The position numbers and the translations under genes were made by a program. The notes under the pieces are model-generated. The model ran no database searches. It was given only the letters and a program-made list of their open reading frames with translations, and was not told where the DNA came from. A stretch of 64,000 nucleotides of DNA from Elusimicrobia bacterium UBA5214 (GTDB lineage: Bacteria > Elusimicrobiota > UBA5214): positions 38,013 through 102,012 of the forward strand of contig DHVG01000026.1 of NCBI GenBank assembly GCA_002412545.1. The letters run 5' to 3'. Within the stretch, counting starts at the first letter, position 1. Every line of letters begins with the position of its first letter. Below, piece after piece: positions 1 to 8,846 of this stretch.

Positions 1-5
1 CGGGG

Positions 6-1058
6 TCAACAGAATTCTTTCTCTACTAACAACTCAGCAATTTGTACCGCATTTAAAGCCGCTCCTTTCCATAAATTATCCGCAACAATCCAGAGAAGAA
101 GACCTTTCTCAGTAGAAATATCTTCCCGAACCCGCCCAACATAAGTAAAATATTTTTCGTTTGCTTCTTGCGGTAAAGGATAAAGTTGTTTTTCCGGTTC
201 ATCAATAACTTTTACACCCGGTGCTTGAGAAAGAATTTCTTTTGCTTCACCAACCGATATCTTTTTTCCCGTTTCAATCCATACCGCTTCTGAATGGCAA
301 CGGAAAACTGGCACTCGGACACAAGTAACACTGATTTTTATGTTTTTATCTTCCCGAAGGTCGCGGTCTTCCGAAAGGATTTTTTGTGTCTCGTTGACCA
401 TTTTCATTTCTTCCTTAGTGTAAAGATTATCTAAGAAAATATCAATCTGCGGTATCAGATTGAAAGCAATTGGATAAGGAAATTTCTTGCCCAAATTACT
501 GAAAGGTCTCCCAGATAAATAGGCCTCGGATTCAATTCTTAATTCTTCCATTGCTCTTGCACCGGCACCAGAGACTGATTGGTAAGTAGCAACGATGACC
601 CGTTTAATTTTTGCATACTGATGTAAAGGATGCAAAACAACAACCATCTGGATAGTTGAACAGTTAGGATTAGCAATCAAATGAGCATCCGGACGCAGAG
701 CGTGCGGATTCACCTCTGGAACTACTAATGGTACTTTTGGTTCCATCCGCCAAGCACTGGAATTATCTACTACGTAGATACCTTCTTGTGCAAAAAAAGG
801 GGCATATTCACGCGAAATTGTTGCCCCGGCGGAAAAAAGTGCAAGATTTATCGTTGAACGTTGAACGTTAAACGTTGAACGATTAAGTTCTTGAACCGGT
901 AAATCTTCACCTTTAAATCGTATTTTTCTTCCTTCCGAACGTGCAGAGGCAAATAGGATTAAGTTCCTCACCGGAAAATTGCGTAATTCAAGCAACCTAA
1001 CCATCTCTTGTCCTACTGCCCCGGTTGCCCCAACTACCGCTACATTATATTCTTTCAT
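6..1058 (-). CDS. asd: aspartate-semialdehyde dehydrogenase
   Basis: Reduces aspartyl phosphate to aspartate semialdehyde, the branch point to lysine, threonine and methionine; cytosolic. The NADP-binding motif GATGAVG is at residues 10-16 and the catalytic Cys in NPNCST at residue 133, with a later RVPVFRCHSE stretch carrying the usual Arg/His. The protein is 350 aa, slightly long. The excess is residues about 59-70, encoded by a tandem word repeat at 851-884 in a loop before LALFSAG. The TGA stop sits at the window edge directly against CGGGG, which matches the end of the pseudoknot-type elements found elsewhere here. Last gene of the leu block; lysC upstream supplies the substrate pathway. 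Complete. Confidence 0.95.
   Translation of the reverse strand: MKEYNVAVVGATGAVGQEMVRLLELRNFPVRNLILFASARSEGRKIRFKGEDLPVQELNRSTFNVQRSTINLALFSAGATISREYAPFFAQEGIYVVDNSSAWRMEPKVPLVVPEVNPHALRPDAHLIANPNCSTIQMVVVLHPLHQYAKIKRVIVATYQSVSGAGARAMEELRIESEAYLSGRPFSNLGKKFPYPIAFNLIPQIDIFLDNLYTKEEMKMVNETQKILSEDRDLREDKNIKISVTCVRVPVFRCHSEAVWIETGKKISVGEAKEILSQAPGVKVIDEPEKQLYPLPQEANEKYFTYVGRVREDISTEKGLLLWIVADNLWKGAALNAVQIAELLVEKEFC
851..884. repeat. in-frame word repeat inside asd
   Basis: Three to four copies of a roughly 10-nt word (CGTTGAACGTT and variants) lie inside asd and are translated as an extra 12-residue loop. The reading frame stays open. Confidence 0.8.
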
Positions 1059-1061
1059 CAG

Positions 1062-1160
1062 TTAGTTATTTCCGTTATGTCCGTTAATTCCGTTATTCCG
1101 TTTGGTCCGTCTGGTCGGTTAACGGTCTAAACAGTCCAACGGTCTAACGGATTAACCCGA
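1062..1160. repeat. intergenic word palindrome, CCGTTA family
   Basis: The left arm is built of CCGTTAAT/CCGTTTGGTC words and the right arm of ACGGTCTAA/AACGGATTAA words. The right arm reads as the reverse complement of the left. It fills the asd-leuB gap. Same family at 14346-14436. Confidence 0.8.
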
Positions 1161-1162
1161 TT

Positions 1163-2260
1163 TTAGAGGTAGTCAACAATTAAATCACCGATTTCACTTG
1201 TTGACATACCCATTTTCCCAGCATCCATAGATTTAATCTTACCACTAAGTAAAACCTTACGGATCGCATCATCAACCATTTTTGCGCCTTCAGTTTCACC
1301 TAATACTTCAAGCATAAGCATACCGGCAACAATTGTCGCAATGGGATTAATTACATTTTTCCCGGCATATTTCGGTGCTGAACCATGAATCGGTTCAAAC
1401 ATACTCACCCCCGAAGGTTCGGGGTTGACATTCGCCCCTGCAGCTACTCCCAGTCCACCTTGGATAATTGCTCCTAAATCGGTGATAATATCACCAAACA
1501 GATTGCAAGTAACCAGACAATCAAAATATTCGGGATTTTTAATCATCCACATACAACACGCATCAATATATTGATGGTCTTTTTCAATTTCTCGGTATTC
1601 TTTACCAAGTGAATAGAATACTCTTTGCCAGAGGTCATGCCCGTAAGTTAATACATTTGCTTTATCTACCAAAGTTAATCGTTTTTTCCCACCCGAAGAG
1701 GCTCTTTTTTTTGTATACTCAAAAGCATAACGGATACACCGTTCAACACCTTTATAAGTATTCACTTCTTCCTGAATAGCAATTTCTTCAGTTGTACCTT
1801 TCTTAAAAAATCCGCCTATACCACAATATAATCCTTCGGTATTCTCCCGAATTATGACAAAATTTATATCTTCGGGTTTCTTATGTTTTAAAGGTGTTTC
1901 TACACCAGGATAAAGGACTACTGGACGCAAATTTATATACTGGTCTAAAGAAAAACGTATTTTCAGAAGCAGTTCTTTTTCTAAGATTCCCGGTTTAACT
2001 TGGGGATGTCCAACTGCACCAAGATATAAAGCATCAAGTTTTTTAAACTCTTCTATTGCTTGTTCGGGTAAAACTTCCCCGGTTTTCAAATATTTTTCAC
2101 CACCAAAATCATAATTAATAAAATCAAATTTTATTTTTAATTTTTCTCCTACCACTTTAATTACTTTTACCCCTTCATTAATTACTTCCGGTCCTACACC
2201 ATCACCGGGGATTAAACCAATTTGATAACTTTTACTAATTTGGCTATTTTTTTTATCCAT
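1163..2260 (-). CDS. leuB: 3-isopropylmalate dehydrogenase family protein
   Basis: NAD-dependent oxidative decarboxylation of 3-isopropylmalate in leucine synthesis. It shows the isocitrate/isopropylmalate dehydrogenase pattern: IPGDGVGPEV near residues 17-26, NLRPV with the substrate arginines, RENTEGLYCG, the lysine-containing DKANVL, GDIITD metal-binding aspartates and EPIHGSAP for NAD. It is 365 aa, the normal length. The LGAVGHPQVKPG segment resembles tartrate/D-malate dehydrogenase-like members of the family. Its place beside leuD, leuC and leuA argues for LeuB, perhaps with broader specificity that also serves methylmalate from cimA. Confidence 0.88.
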   Translation of the reverse strand: MDKKNSQISKSYQIGLIPGDGVGPEVINEGVKVIKVVGEKLKIKFDFINYDFGGEKYLKTGEVLPEQAIEEFKKLDALYLGAVGHPQVKPGILEKELLLKIRFSLDQYINLRPVVLYPGVETPLKHKKPEDINFVIIRENTEGLYCGIGGFFKKGTTEEIAIQEEVNTYKGVERCIRYAFEYTKKRASSGGKKRLTLVDKANVLTYGHDLWQRVFYSLGKEYREIEKDHQYIDACCMWMIKNPEYFDCLVTCNLFGDIITDLGAIIQGGLGVAAGANVNPEPSGVSMFEPIHGSAPKYAGKNVINPIATIVAGMLMLEVLGETEGAKMVDDAIRKVLLSGKIKSMDAGKMGMSTSEIGDLIVDYL

Positions 2261-2291
2261 TTATTTCCTATCCTTTCAAAATTTAACCATC

Positions 2292-2645
2292 TTAAAGAAT
2301 ATATTTTATTTTTTTCCCTAAACTTGTATGGACATATTTGCGTAATCTTATTTCTTCAATCGGTTCAATATGAATGAACTCAAACCCATAATAGTAGAAT
2401 CCATCTTCTTTTTTTACCCGGATAACTTTACCTAAGATTAAAAATTTATATTTTTGCCAGAGAATAAATTCAAGGATTAGTTTTTCCTCAAAGTTAAAAA
2501 TATTACTACTTGAAAAACAAAGTCCCCGTGTAGAAATATCACATAGTAATCCCTCCTCAAGATAAGGTTTTCTATCCTCGGCGTATATTTTTACTTTTAC
2601 CCCTTCACCTGGTGCACGGGGTGCCCTTCTTCTTTCTTTGAACAT
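2292..2645 (-). CDS. PilZ domain protein
   Basis: Stand-alone 117-aa PilZ domain, the usual cyclic di-GMP receptor. The N-terminal RRRAPR box and the DISTRGLCF motif near residues 37-45 are the two halves of the c-di-GMP binding signature; both are present and look intact. No other domain, signal or membrane segment is seen. Its 5' end overlaps the 3' end of leuD by 41 nt, so it appears translationally coupled inside the leucine operon, an odd place for a second-messenger receptor. Target process unknown; motility or surface behaviour is the usual role and a chemotaxis island lies in the same window. Confidence 0.85.
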   Translation of the reverse strand: MFKERRRAPRAPGEGVKVKIYAEDRKPYLEEGLLCDISTRGLCFSSSNIFNFEEKLILEFILWQKYKFLILGKVIRVKKEDGFYYYGFEFIHIEPIEEIRLRKYVHTSLGKKIKYIL

Positions 2646-3111
2646 AATTCAACAGTCCTCCAGCAGAAATTATCTCCAAGATGAAAGGAGAAAACTCTTT
2701 CCCTTTATAGTTCAGACCGTGAGTACGATTATGGACTACACCTTGGGAAAGGTCTACTTCCAGTTCATCACCAGTAGAAATACGGTCAGTTTTCTCTAAT
2801 TCCAAAATGGGTAAACCAATATTTATTGCATTGCGAAAAAATATCCGGGCAAAAGATTTGGCGATAACTAAAGATATACCACAACCTTTTATTGCTCGCG
2901 GTGCTTGTTCCCTACTTGAACCACAACCAAAATTTTTACCTGCAACTAAAATATCCCCGGTTGAAACTTTTTTGGCAAACTCCGGATTGAGTGCTTCTAA
3001 GCAATGTTTACCTAATTCTTTTTCGTCAAGGATATTCAAATACCTTGCTGGGATAATTACATCAGTATCAATATCATCACCATATTTATGTACTTTACCA
3101 CGAATAACCAT
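2605..3111 (-). CDS. leuD: 3-isopropylmalate dehydratase small subunit
   Basis: Small subunit of isopropylmalate isomerase; pairs with LeuC to convert 2- to 3-isopropylmalate. Typical YGDDIDTDVIIPARYL and FGCGSSREQAP motifs. I take the ATG at 3111 as start: it follows GAGGGG closely, and MVIRGKVHKYGDD is the family N-terminus. A longer frame from a TTG at 3132 would only add residues from the upstream repeat. The protein is then 168 aa, normal. It lies downstream of leuC and overlaps the PilZ gene. Confidence 0.93.
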   Translation of the reverse strand: MVIRGKVHKYGDDIDTDVIIPARYLNILDEKELGKHCLEALNPEFAKKVSTGDILVAGKNFGCGSSREQAPRAIKGCGISLVIAKSFARIFFRNAINIGLPILELEKTDRISTGDELEVDLSQGVVHNRTHGLNYKGKEFSPFILEIISAGGLLNYVQRKKKGTPCTR

Positions 3112-3123
3112 TTTCCCCTCAAC

Positions 3124-3202
3124 ACGATGCAAACAGATTTAAACGGATTCAGACAGATAAAAGAATCTGTCTAAATCTTTGGTTGTTATCTTGTTTACAT
3201 CG
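3124..3202. repeat. intergenic word palindrome, CAGATTTAAACGGATTC family
   Basis: Left arm has CAAACAGATTTAAACGG and GATTCAGACAGAT words; right arm has GAATCTGTCTAAATC and TTGTTTACATCG. It separates leuD and leuC. Related blocks at 30040-30078 and 60278-60425, and inside the NuoL-like gene at 34094-34130. Confidence 0.75.
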
Positions 3203-3208
3203 TTTCTC

Positions 3209-4540
3209 TTATCTCGCTTGAATCGTCTCATCGGGATGAGCAATTCGTCCAAAAACCGCACTTACCGCTGCCACTGCCGGTGAGGCAAGATATACTTCAC
3301 TTTCGGGATGCCCCATCCGACCACGAAAATTACGATTAGTGGTAGAAAGACATCTTTCTCCCTGAGCAAGGATACCTAAATGCCCACCCAGACAAGGACC
3401 ACAGGTTGGCGGCGCAACTACCGCCCCAGCATTAAGAAAAATTTCAATCAATCCTTCTTTCAATGCGGTAAGATAAATTTTTGGTGTTGCCGGGATAATC
3501 AATAAACGCAGACCCGGATAAACTTTTTTTCCATTAAGAATTTTTGCCACAATTCTTAAATCTTCAAGCCATCCGTTAGTACAGGAACCAATTACTACTT
3601 GGTCAAGATAGATTTTTTCTCCCCGACTAACTGGATTTACCCCGTTAGATAGTCCCGATAAGCTGGCTCTAACGGGGTGAACATTCGCTGGGGAAGAAGG
3701 ATAAGCAACCTGTAACTCAACTTTATTACAATCTATCTCAATAATTTCTTTATAATGAGTAAGAGAATCACTCCGGTAAACTTGGTATGCACCAGAACGG
3801 TGCATACCTTGATAATTTTGTTTAGTTTTACCAGTAAGATATGCTGAAGTTATATCATCCAGTTCAATAATTCCATTTTTTGCTCCGGCTTCTACGGCCA
3901 TATTGCAAATAGTAAATCTTTCATTCTGGGGTAAAGAAGTAATCACTTCACCGGTGAACTCTAAAGCACAATAATTTGCTCCTTCTACACCCAGTTTACC
4001 AATCGTGTAGAGAATTAAATCTTTGCCCGAGACCCAAGGTTGTAGTTTACCATAATAAATGATTTTTATTGTCTCCGGGACACGGAGCCAAATTTCACCA
4101 GTAAGCATTACTGCCGCTAAATCAGTTGAACCTACACCACAAGCAAATGCACCTAAAGCACCATAAGTACAGGTATGCGAGTCAGCACCAATAATTAAAC
4201 TACCGGGAATGACCAATCCTTCTTCAGGTAAAAGAGCATGTTCAATCCCACAATTGCCACCACTGTAAAGATTAGTTCCTTGCTCTTGTGCAAACTGACG
4301 AATAAATTTACAATTTTCTGCCGAAAGAATATCTTTGTTGGGTGTAAAATGGTCCAAAACAAAAACTATCTTTTTTGGGTCAAAAACTTTTTTCCCGTCA
4401 ACCTGGTAAAATTCTTTTATCGCTAACGGTGCAGTAATATCATTACCCAAAGCAAGGTCAACTTTGGCTTGAATGAATTCACCCGCTTTGACTTCTTTCT
4501 TCCCAGAGTGGGCAGCTAAAATTTTTTCACTTATAGTCAT
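3209..4540 (-). CDS. leuC: 3-isopropylmalate dehydratase large subunit
   Basis: Aconitase-family large subunit with a [4Fe-4S] cluster; acts with LeuD. Cluster cysteines are visible in GSCTNGW and PTCGPCLGGH. GADSHTCTYGALG and CLSTTNRNFRGRMGH are the substrate-binding segments. It is 443 aa against about 420 for the short bacterial/archaeal type. The extra residues (NVHPVRASLSGLSNGVNP region) come from a palindrome at 3636-3681 placed between two conserved regions. It lies 11 nt downstream of leuA, clearly the same operon. No clear Shine-Dalgarno is seen before the ATG. Confidence 0.95.
   Translation of the reverse strand: MTISEKILAAHSGKKEVKAGEFIQAKVDLALGNDITAPLAIKEFYQVDGKKVFDPKKIVFVLDHFTPNKDILSAENCKFIRQFAQEQGTNLYSGGNCGIEHALLPEEGLVIPGSLIIGADSHTCTYGALGAFACGVGSTDLAAVMLTGEIWLRVPETIKIIYYGKLQPWVSGKDLILYTIGKLGVEGANYCALEFTGEVITSLPQNERFTICNMAVEAGAKNGIIELDDITSAYLTGKTKQNYQGMHRSGAYQVYRSDSLTHYKEIIEIDCNKVELQVAYPSSPANVHPVRASLSGLSNGVNPVSRGEKIYLDQVVIGSCTNGWLEDLRIVAKILNGKKVYPGLRLLIIPATPKIYLTALKEGLIEIFLNAGAVVAPPTCGPCLGGHLGILAQGERCLSTTNRNFRGRMGHPESEVYLASPAVAAVSAVFGRIAHPDETIQAR
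3636..3681. repeat. palindromic insert inside leuC
   Basis: CCCCGTTAGA at 3640-3649 pairs with TCTAACGGGG at 3668-3677, with imperfect flanking pairing. Translated in frame as an extra loop of LeuC. Confidence 0.8.
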
Positions 4541-4551
4541 ACTGATTAAAT

Positions 4552-6108
4552 TTATATTTTTTCACTAATTAGAGTTGTTCTTTTAGGTAAAACCACAATC
4601 CTATTCAATGCGTCAAGATATGCTTTTGCGCTTGCTTCAATAATATCGGTTGAGCGTCCCCGACCAAAAATTGATTGTTTCTTGTATTCCACTTTTACGG
4701 TTACTTCACCAAGAGCATCTTTCCCACTAGAAATTGAACGTAAAGAATAATCTAAGAGCCGAGGTTTTATACCCGTAATTTTATCAATTGCTTTATAGCA
4801 AGCGTCAACTGGTCCGTCACCAAAAGCCGCCTCCTGAAATATTTTACCCGCCTTCTGCAAACGAACCATAGCCGTCGGAACGGTCTTGCTCCCGGTAATA
4901 ATATTGAAATATTCCAGACGATAAGTTTCCGGAACAACAGTCGTTTCCTCTTCCATAATTGCCAGTAGGTCTTCTTCAAACACTTCTTTTTTCTTATCCG
5001 CCAGTTCTTTAAAACGTTGATAGACTTTCTCAAGTTCTTTGTCTTTCAGATAATATCCTAATTGTTTTAATTTGTGGTTTAAGGCATGCCTACCGGAACG
5101 ACTGGTGAGAATTATCTTGCTTTCCGACACCCCCACATTTTCTGGTCGCATAATTTCAAATGTCGTCCGTTCTTTCAAAATACCATCCTGGTGAATACCC
5201 GAACTATGAGCGAAAGCGTTACTCCCAACAATTGCTTTGTTTGCTTGAACTGCCAACCCTGTATAGTGGGAAACTAAACGACTGGTCTTATAAATTTCTT
5301 TAGTTTCCACACTATTAGCAAAACGAAAAAAGTCCGGTCTGGTCTTTATCGCCATTACCACTTCTTCTAAAGAAGCATTACCAGCCCGTTCACCAATACC
5401 GTTTACTGTACATTCAATTTGTCGTGCACCATTCAAAACAGCAGCAAGTGAATTAGCGGTAGCCATCCCTAAATCATCATGGCAATGCACACTTATAACC
5501 ACTTTCTCCAATATGGGCAGACGGTCACGCAGAATCCTAATTAATCTACCGAACTCCTCAGGAACAGCATAACCTACCGTATCCGGGATATTAATAGTAG
5601 TAGCTCCGGCATCAATGGCTGCAGAAACTACTTCAATGAGAAAATCCAATTCTGTACGCGTGGCATCCATCGGAGAAAATTCTACATCAGTAATTAAATT
5701 CCGCGCTAATTTCACTGCATCATAAGTCATTCTAAGAATTTCTGCCGGGCTCTTTTTCATCTGATATTTCATATGAATCGGTGAAGTACCAATAAAAGTA
5801 TGCAGGCGGTAATGGACTGCTGACCTTATCGCTTCAGCACAGCGTTCAATATCTTTTGGTAAAGCACGGGCAAGCCCACAAATTATCGGTCCTTCTACTT
5901 CTGAAGCAATTGTCTTTACCGCAGTGAAGTCACCTGGACTAGATATCGGAAAACCAGCCTCAATTACATCCACCTTTAAGCGGGCTAATTGTCGAGCAAT
6001 TTCTAATTTTTCTTTAAGCCCTAAACTTGCTCCCGGTGATTGTTCACCATCACGTAAAGTGGTATCAAAAATGATAATTTTTTCCCTTCGGGTTGAAACT
6101 TTTTCCAT
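4552..6108 (-). CDS. leuA: 2-isopropylmalate synthase
   Basis: Condenses acetyl-CoA with 2-oxoisovalerate, the first committed step of leucine synthesis. N-terminal HMGL-like TIM barrel: DTTLRDGEQSPG near residue 15, metal ligands in HCHDDLGMATAN, then GIGERAGNASLEEVVM. The C-terminal part (about 390-518) is the LeuA regulatory/dimerisation domain, ending with STDIIEASAKAYLDALN, which normally mediates leucine feedback. At 518 aa it is full length. It is the most upstream gene of the leuA-leuC-leuD-PilZ-leuB-asd run. GFPISSPGDF supports LeuA rather than citramalate synthase; cimA is separate at 14438-16093. Confidence 0.95.
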   Translation of the reverse strand: MEKVSTRREKIIIFDTTLRDGEQSPGASLGLKEKLEIARQLARLKVDVIEAGFPISSPGDFTAVKTIASEVEGPIICGLARALPKDIERCAEAIRSAVHYRLHTFIGTSPIHMKYQMKKSPAEILRMTYDAVKLARNLITDVEFSPMDATRTELDFLIEVVSAAIDAGATTINIPDTVGYAVPEEFGRLIRILRDRLPILEKVVISVHCHDDLGMATANSLAAVLNGARQIECTVNGIGERAGNASLEEVVMAIKTRPDFFRFANSVETKEIYKTSRLVSHYTGLAVQANKAIVGSNAFAHSSGIHQDGILKERTTFEIMRPENVGVSESKIILTSRSGRHALNHKLKQLGYYLKDKELEKVYQRFKELADKKKEVFEEDLLAIMEEETTVVPETYRLEYFNIITGSKTVPTAMVRLQKAGKIFQEAAFGDGPVDACYKAIDKITGIKPRLLDYSLRSISSGKDALGEVTVKVEYKKQSIFGRGRSTDIIEASAKAYLDALNRIVVLPKRTTLISEKI

Positions 6109-6118
6109 TTTACTTTTT

Positions 6119-6883
6119 TCACCTCTTGGAATAGTTACCTCTTCTTCTCAAACTGTATAAACGGAACAAATAATCTGCTAAACCAGAGAGAAGATAACCT
6201 AAAAAAATTATAAAAATCATATTCTGGGGGTAGACATAAATCAGTAATAAAACTCCAATAATTAAAGGTAAAGAACGATAAGATTTCGGACGTAACAGTT
6301 TAAATTTACGAAATTTAGTATATCTAAACCGAGAAATCATTAAGAGTGAAAGAAGAAACATTATCAAGGGAATAACTTTAAAAATAAAGGGTACATTATT
6401 CATCACTAAAGGAATGGTCTTTGCCGTGATTTCATTTTCCATCATTTCATAAAGGATAACCAAAGAAACTAAAATTCCTGCTGCTGCTGGTATCGGCAAA
6501 CCAGTAAAATAAATCATATCTTCATTATTTAAACTCTTCAAATTGAATCGCGCTAACCGTAAAATACCAGCAAAAATAAAAAATAAAGCGACAATAAAAC
6601 CTAACCGTCCATAATTATGTAAAACTAACTGATACATTAACACTGCTGGTGCAAGACCAAAGGAGACCAAATCCGCAAACGAATCAAATTCAACACCAAA
6701 CCGTGAATTAGATTTAGTCAACCTCGCCACCTGTCCGTCAAGTGCATCTAAGGCTACCGCCGCTAACACTGTCCAAGAAGCAGCACTAAACCGGTAAGCA
6801 AGTGTGCAAAGTAAAGAATAAAACCCTAATCCCAAATTACCAAGAGTAAAAATTGTCGGTAAAAAATAAATCCCAAATTTCAT
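6119..6883 (-). CDS. pssA: CDP-diacylglycerol--serine O-phosphatidyltransferase
   Basis: Integral membrane enzyme making phosphatidylserine from CDP-diacylglycerol and serine. The CDP-alcohol phosphotransferase signature is complete (DALDGQVAR, then G and two aspartates in FDSFAD). Several hydrophobic helices follow. Start set at the ATG at 6883 (MKFGIYFLPTIFTLGNL, the family N-terminus). The upstream in-frame extension is encoded by the GATTAC-type repeat and looks artificial. 254 aa. Paired with psd immediately upstream, giving phosphatidylethanolamine synthesis in two steps. Confidence 0.93.
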   Translation of the reverse strand: MKFGIYFLPTIFTLGNLGLGFYSLLCTLAYRFSAASWTVLAAVALDALDGQVARLTKSNSRFGVEFDSFADLVSFGLAPAVLMYQLVLHNYGRLGFIVALFFIFAGILRLARFNLKSLNNEDMIYFTGLPIPAAAGILVSLVILYEMMENEITAKTIPLVMNNVPFIFKVIPLIMFLLSLLMISRFRYTKFRKFKLLRPKSYRSLPLIIGVLLLIYVYPQNMIFIIFLGYLLSGLADYLFRLYSLRRRGNYSKR

Positions 6884-6975
6884 GTTAATCCATTGATTAC
6901 AACGATTTTGAAAGACGATTACGGTGATTTTTTGACCAGACTTTAATCGCTGCAATCGTAATTTTAATCACTGGA
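6884..6975. repeat. intergenic word palindrome, GATTACAGTGATT family
   Basis: Words GATTACAACGATTTT, ACGATTACGGTGATT face GCAATCGTAATTTTAATCAC. Fills the pssA-psd gap. This is the commonest spacer family: also 16103-16140, 20923-21020, 38019-38108, 39511-39560, 40756-40860, 45724-45825, 51727-51836. Confidence 0.8.
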
Positions 6976-6976
6976 A

Positions 6977-7693
6977 TCAAGTCTCAATTAAGGAAGCAAG
7001 AATGTTTAATCCTGCTTTAACCTTGTCTCCAAGTTTTACTTTTAAATCAATATTTTCCGGTAGAGCAATATCTACTTGTGAACCGAACATAATTATACCA
7101 ATTTTTTGTCCTTGATTCAGACAGTCGCCAATTTTCGTCCAACAAACTATCCTTCGCACAAGTATCCCTGCTATTTGTTTTACAGTCACGCGGATTACCG
7201 CTGATTTTTCTAAGTCCCGCTGATTACCGCTGATAAAGTTCTCTTTGCTCTTTGCCCCGCCTGCCAAGTATTGGCGGGCAGGTCTATGCTCTATGCTAAC
7301 GAGATTTTGTTCGTTTTCAAACGAAGCATTTTCTTTCTGTGCGGGAAGAAATTTTCCTTTCTTATATTCAATACTTACCACCTCTCCACTTAATGGTGCC
7401 CGTTGGATGTGCACATTAAAAGGAGACATAAAAATTTTTATCACTTTATATCCATTTTCATTACTGATTCCGATAATCCGCCCATCAGCCGGGGAAAGAA
7501 TAATATTTTCATCTTGGGTAATTATTCTTTCCGGGTCACGGAAAAAATACAGTAAAAAGATAGCAAGGAGCAAAGAGCAAAGAGCAAAGAGATAAAAAAT
7601 TTTGGAGAATTTCCCTAAAATATATCCAGCAACCGTAAAAAGCAAAAAAAAATTTACCAGTGACCATCCTTCTTTTGCAATCGGTAACCGCAT
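6977..7693 (-). CDS. psd: phosphatidylserine decarboxylase (short type)
   Basis: Makes phosphatidylethanolamine; self-cleaves to form a pyruvoyl cofactor. The FGS processing site is in IMFGSQVDIALP; SPADGRI and FNVHIQRAP are family motifs. Two hydrophobic segments at residues about 13-30 and 32-50. It belongs to the short bacterial/archaeal class of about 205-215 aa but has 238. The surplus (residues about 133-160, RPARQYLAGGAKS onward) is coded by word repeats and a palindrome at 7190-7300. Part of its second membrane segment is also coded by a GAGCAAA word repeat (7561-7590). Its TGA stop is the first codon of the GATTAC spacer. Confidence 0.92.
   Translation of the reverse strand: MRLPIAKEGWSLVNFFLLFTVAGYILGKFSKIFYLFALCSLLLAIFLLYFFRDPERIITQDENIILSPADGRIIGISNENGYKVIKIFMSPFNVHIQRAPLSGEVVSIEYKKGKFLPAQKENASFENEQNLVSIEHRPARQYLAGGAKSKENFISGNQRDLEKSAVIRVTVKQIAGILVRRIVCWTKIGDCLNQGQKIGIIMFGSQVDIALPENIDLKVKLGDKVKAGLNILASLIET
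7190..7300. repeat. composite repeat insert inside psd
   Basis: Contains GATTACCGCTGAT words in tandem, then CTCTTTG words and an imperfect hairpin CGCCTGCCAA/TTGGCGGGCAG, then CTATGCTCTATGC. Read through in frame by psd. Confidence 0.8.
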
Positions 7694-7699
7694 CTTTTT

Positions 7700-7734
7700 T
7701 TCACTATTAACTAACCACTACTCACTAATCACTA
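7700..7734. repeat. short word repeat between psd and ilvC
   Basis: TCACTATTAAC, CCACTACTCAC and TAATCACTA words. The ilvC stop codon TAG is inside it. Similar words lie inside amrS at 32302-32330. Confidence 0.6.
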
Positions 7735-8724
7735 TTTTTTCAGCCAGGGCATCATCGCCCGTAAGTCCTTACCTACTTTTTCAATTGGATGTTCGTCTGC
7801 TTCTTTCAATAATTTATTGAAATTGGGTCTACCTTCTTCATTCTCTCTAATCCATTCACGGGCAAATTTACCGGAGATAATTTCTTTTAAAATTTTTTTC
7901 ATTTCCTTGCGTGTTCTTTGAGTAATCACTCTTTTTCCACGAGTTAAGTCACCGTAACAAGCAGTATTAGAGACACGACGACGCATCCCAGTTATACCTA
8001 CTTCCTGAATTAAATCGGTAATCAGTTTCAATTCGTGCAAAACTTCAAAATAGGCAATTTCTGGCTGATAACCCGCTTCAATCAAAATATCAAACCCAGC
8101 CCGGATTAACTCGGTCACTCCTCCGCAAAGCACTACTTGTTCTCCGAAAAGGTCGGTCTCAGTTTCTTCAGCAAAAGTGGTCTCAATAACTCCGGCTCTT
8201 GTTCCACCAATTGCCTTCGCATAAGCAAGAGCCAACTCTTTAGCTTTACCAGTAGCATCTTGATGAACCGCAATTAAACAAGGTACCCCTTTCCCTTCCT
8301 CGTACATCTTTCTCACTAAAGCGCCCGGACCTTTCGGCGCAACCATAAAGACATCAACTTTTTTTGGTGGTTTAATTTGTTTAAAACGGATATTAAAACC
8401 ATGCGAGAAACATAAACTTTTACCTTTTTTCAGATTCGGTTTAACTGCTTCTTGGTAAACTTTTGCCTGCACATGGTCTTGAGTTAAAATCTGGATAATC
8501 TCCGCTTGTGCGCAGGCATCTTTTGCTGAGAGAGGATTAAAACCATCACTTCTTGCCTGTTCAAAATTTGTTGTGCCTTCTATTTCGGAGACAACCACCT
8601 GACAACCGGAATCCCGTAAACATAATGCCTGTCCACGACCTTGAATACCATAACCAATGATGGCAATTGTTTTGTCCTTTAATAAACCTAAATCCGCATC
8701 TTGTTCGTAATACATTTTTACCAT
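7732..8724 (-). CDS. ilvC: ketol-acid reductoisomerase (class I)
   Basis: Mg- and NADPH-dependent isomerisation/reduction of acetolactate and acetohydroxybutyrate in valine, leucine and isoleucine synthesis. Rossmann motif [10 protein letters not shown] at residues about 24-33. The C-terminal knotted domain has metal-binding acidic residues in [11 protein letters not shown] and the matching glutamates in [11 protein letters not shown]. 330 aa, the standard short class I length. Located with ilvN, ilvB and ilvD, so the pathway from pyruvate to 2-oxoisovalerate is complete in the window. Confidence 0.96.
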   Translation of the reverse strand: MVKMYYEQDADLGLLKDKTIAIIGYGIQGRGQALCLRDSGCQVVVSEIEGTTNFEQARSDGFNPLSAKDACAQAEIIQILTQDHVQAKVYQEAVKPNLKKGKSLCFSHGFNIRFKQIKPPKKVDVFMVAPKGPGALVRKMYEEGKGVPCLIAVHQDATGKAKELALAYAKAIGGTRAGVIETTFAEETETDLFGEQVVLCGGVTELIRAGFDILIEAGYQPEIAYFEVLHELKLITDLIQEVGITGMRRRVSNTACYGDLTRGKRVITQRTRKEMKKILKEIISGKFAREWIRENEEGRPNFNKLLKEADEHPIEKVGKDLRAMMPWLKK

Positions 8725-8738
8725 TCTACCCTCCTCCG

Positions 8739-8845
8739 TCGGGAATTATAAATTATGAATGATGAATTATGAATTTTTTTTACTACTTTTGTTCCTTTTG
8801 CCTTTTTCCTTCAATTCATCACTCATACTTCATAATTCATAATTT
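8739..8845. repeat. intergenic word palindrome, AATTATGAAT family
   Basis: Left arm AATTATAAATTATGAATG and similar, right arm CATACTTCATAATTC and similar, separated by a T-rich centre. Related blocks at 25228-25291 and 26389-26460. Confidence 0.8.
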
Positions 8846-8846
8846 T

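Noticed and set aside
1062..1160. Regular short repeats looking like a CRISPR array
   Set aside because: Words are 7-17 nt, degenerate, in opposed arms and without unique spacers; no cas genes.
2807..3142. Open frame antisense to leuD
   Set aside because: Composition follows the leuD codons in reverse; no ribosome site and no recognisable domain.
6884..6955. Longer N-terminus of PssA
   Set aside because: The extra 24 residues are pure repeat words; the family N-terminus begins at the ATG at 6883.
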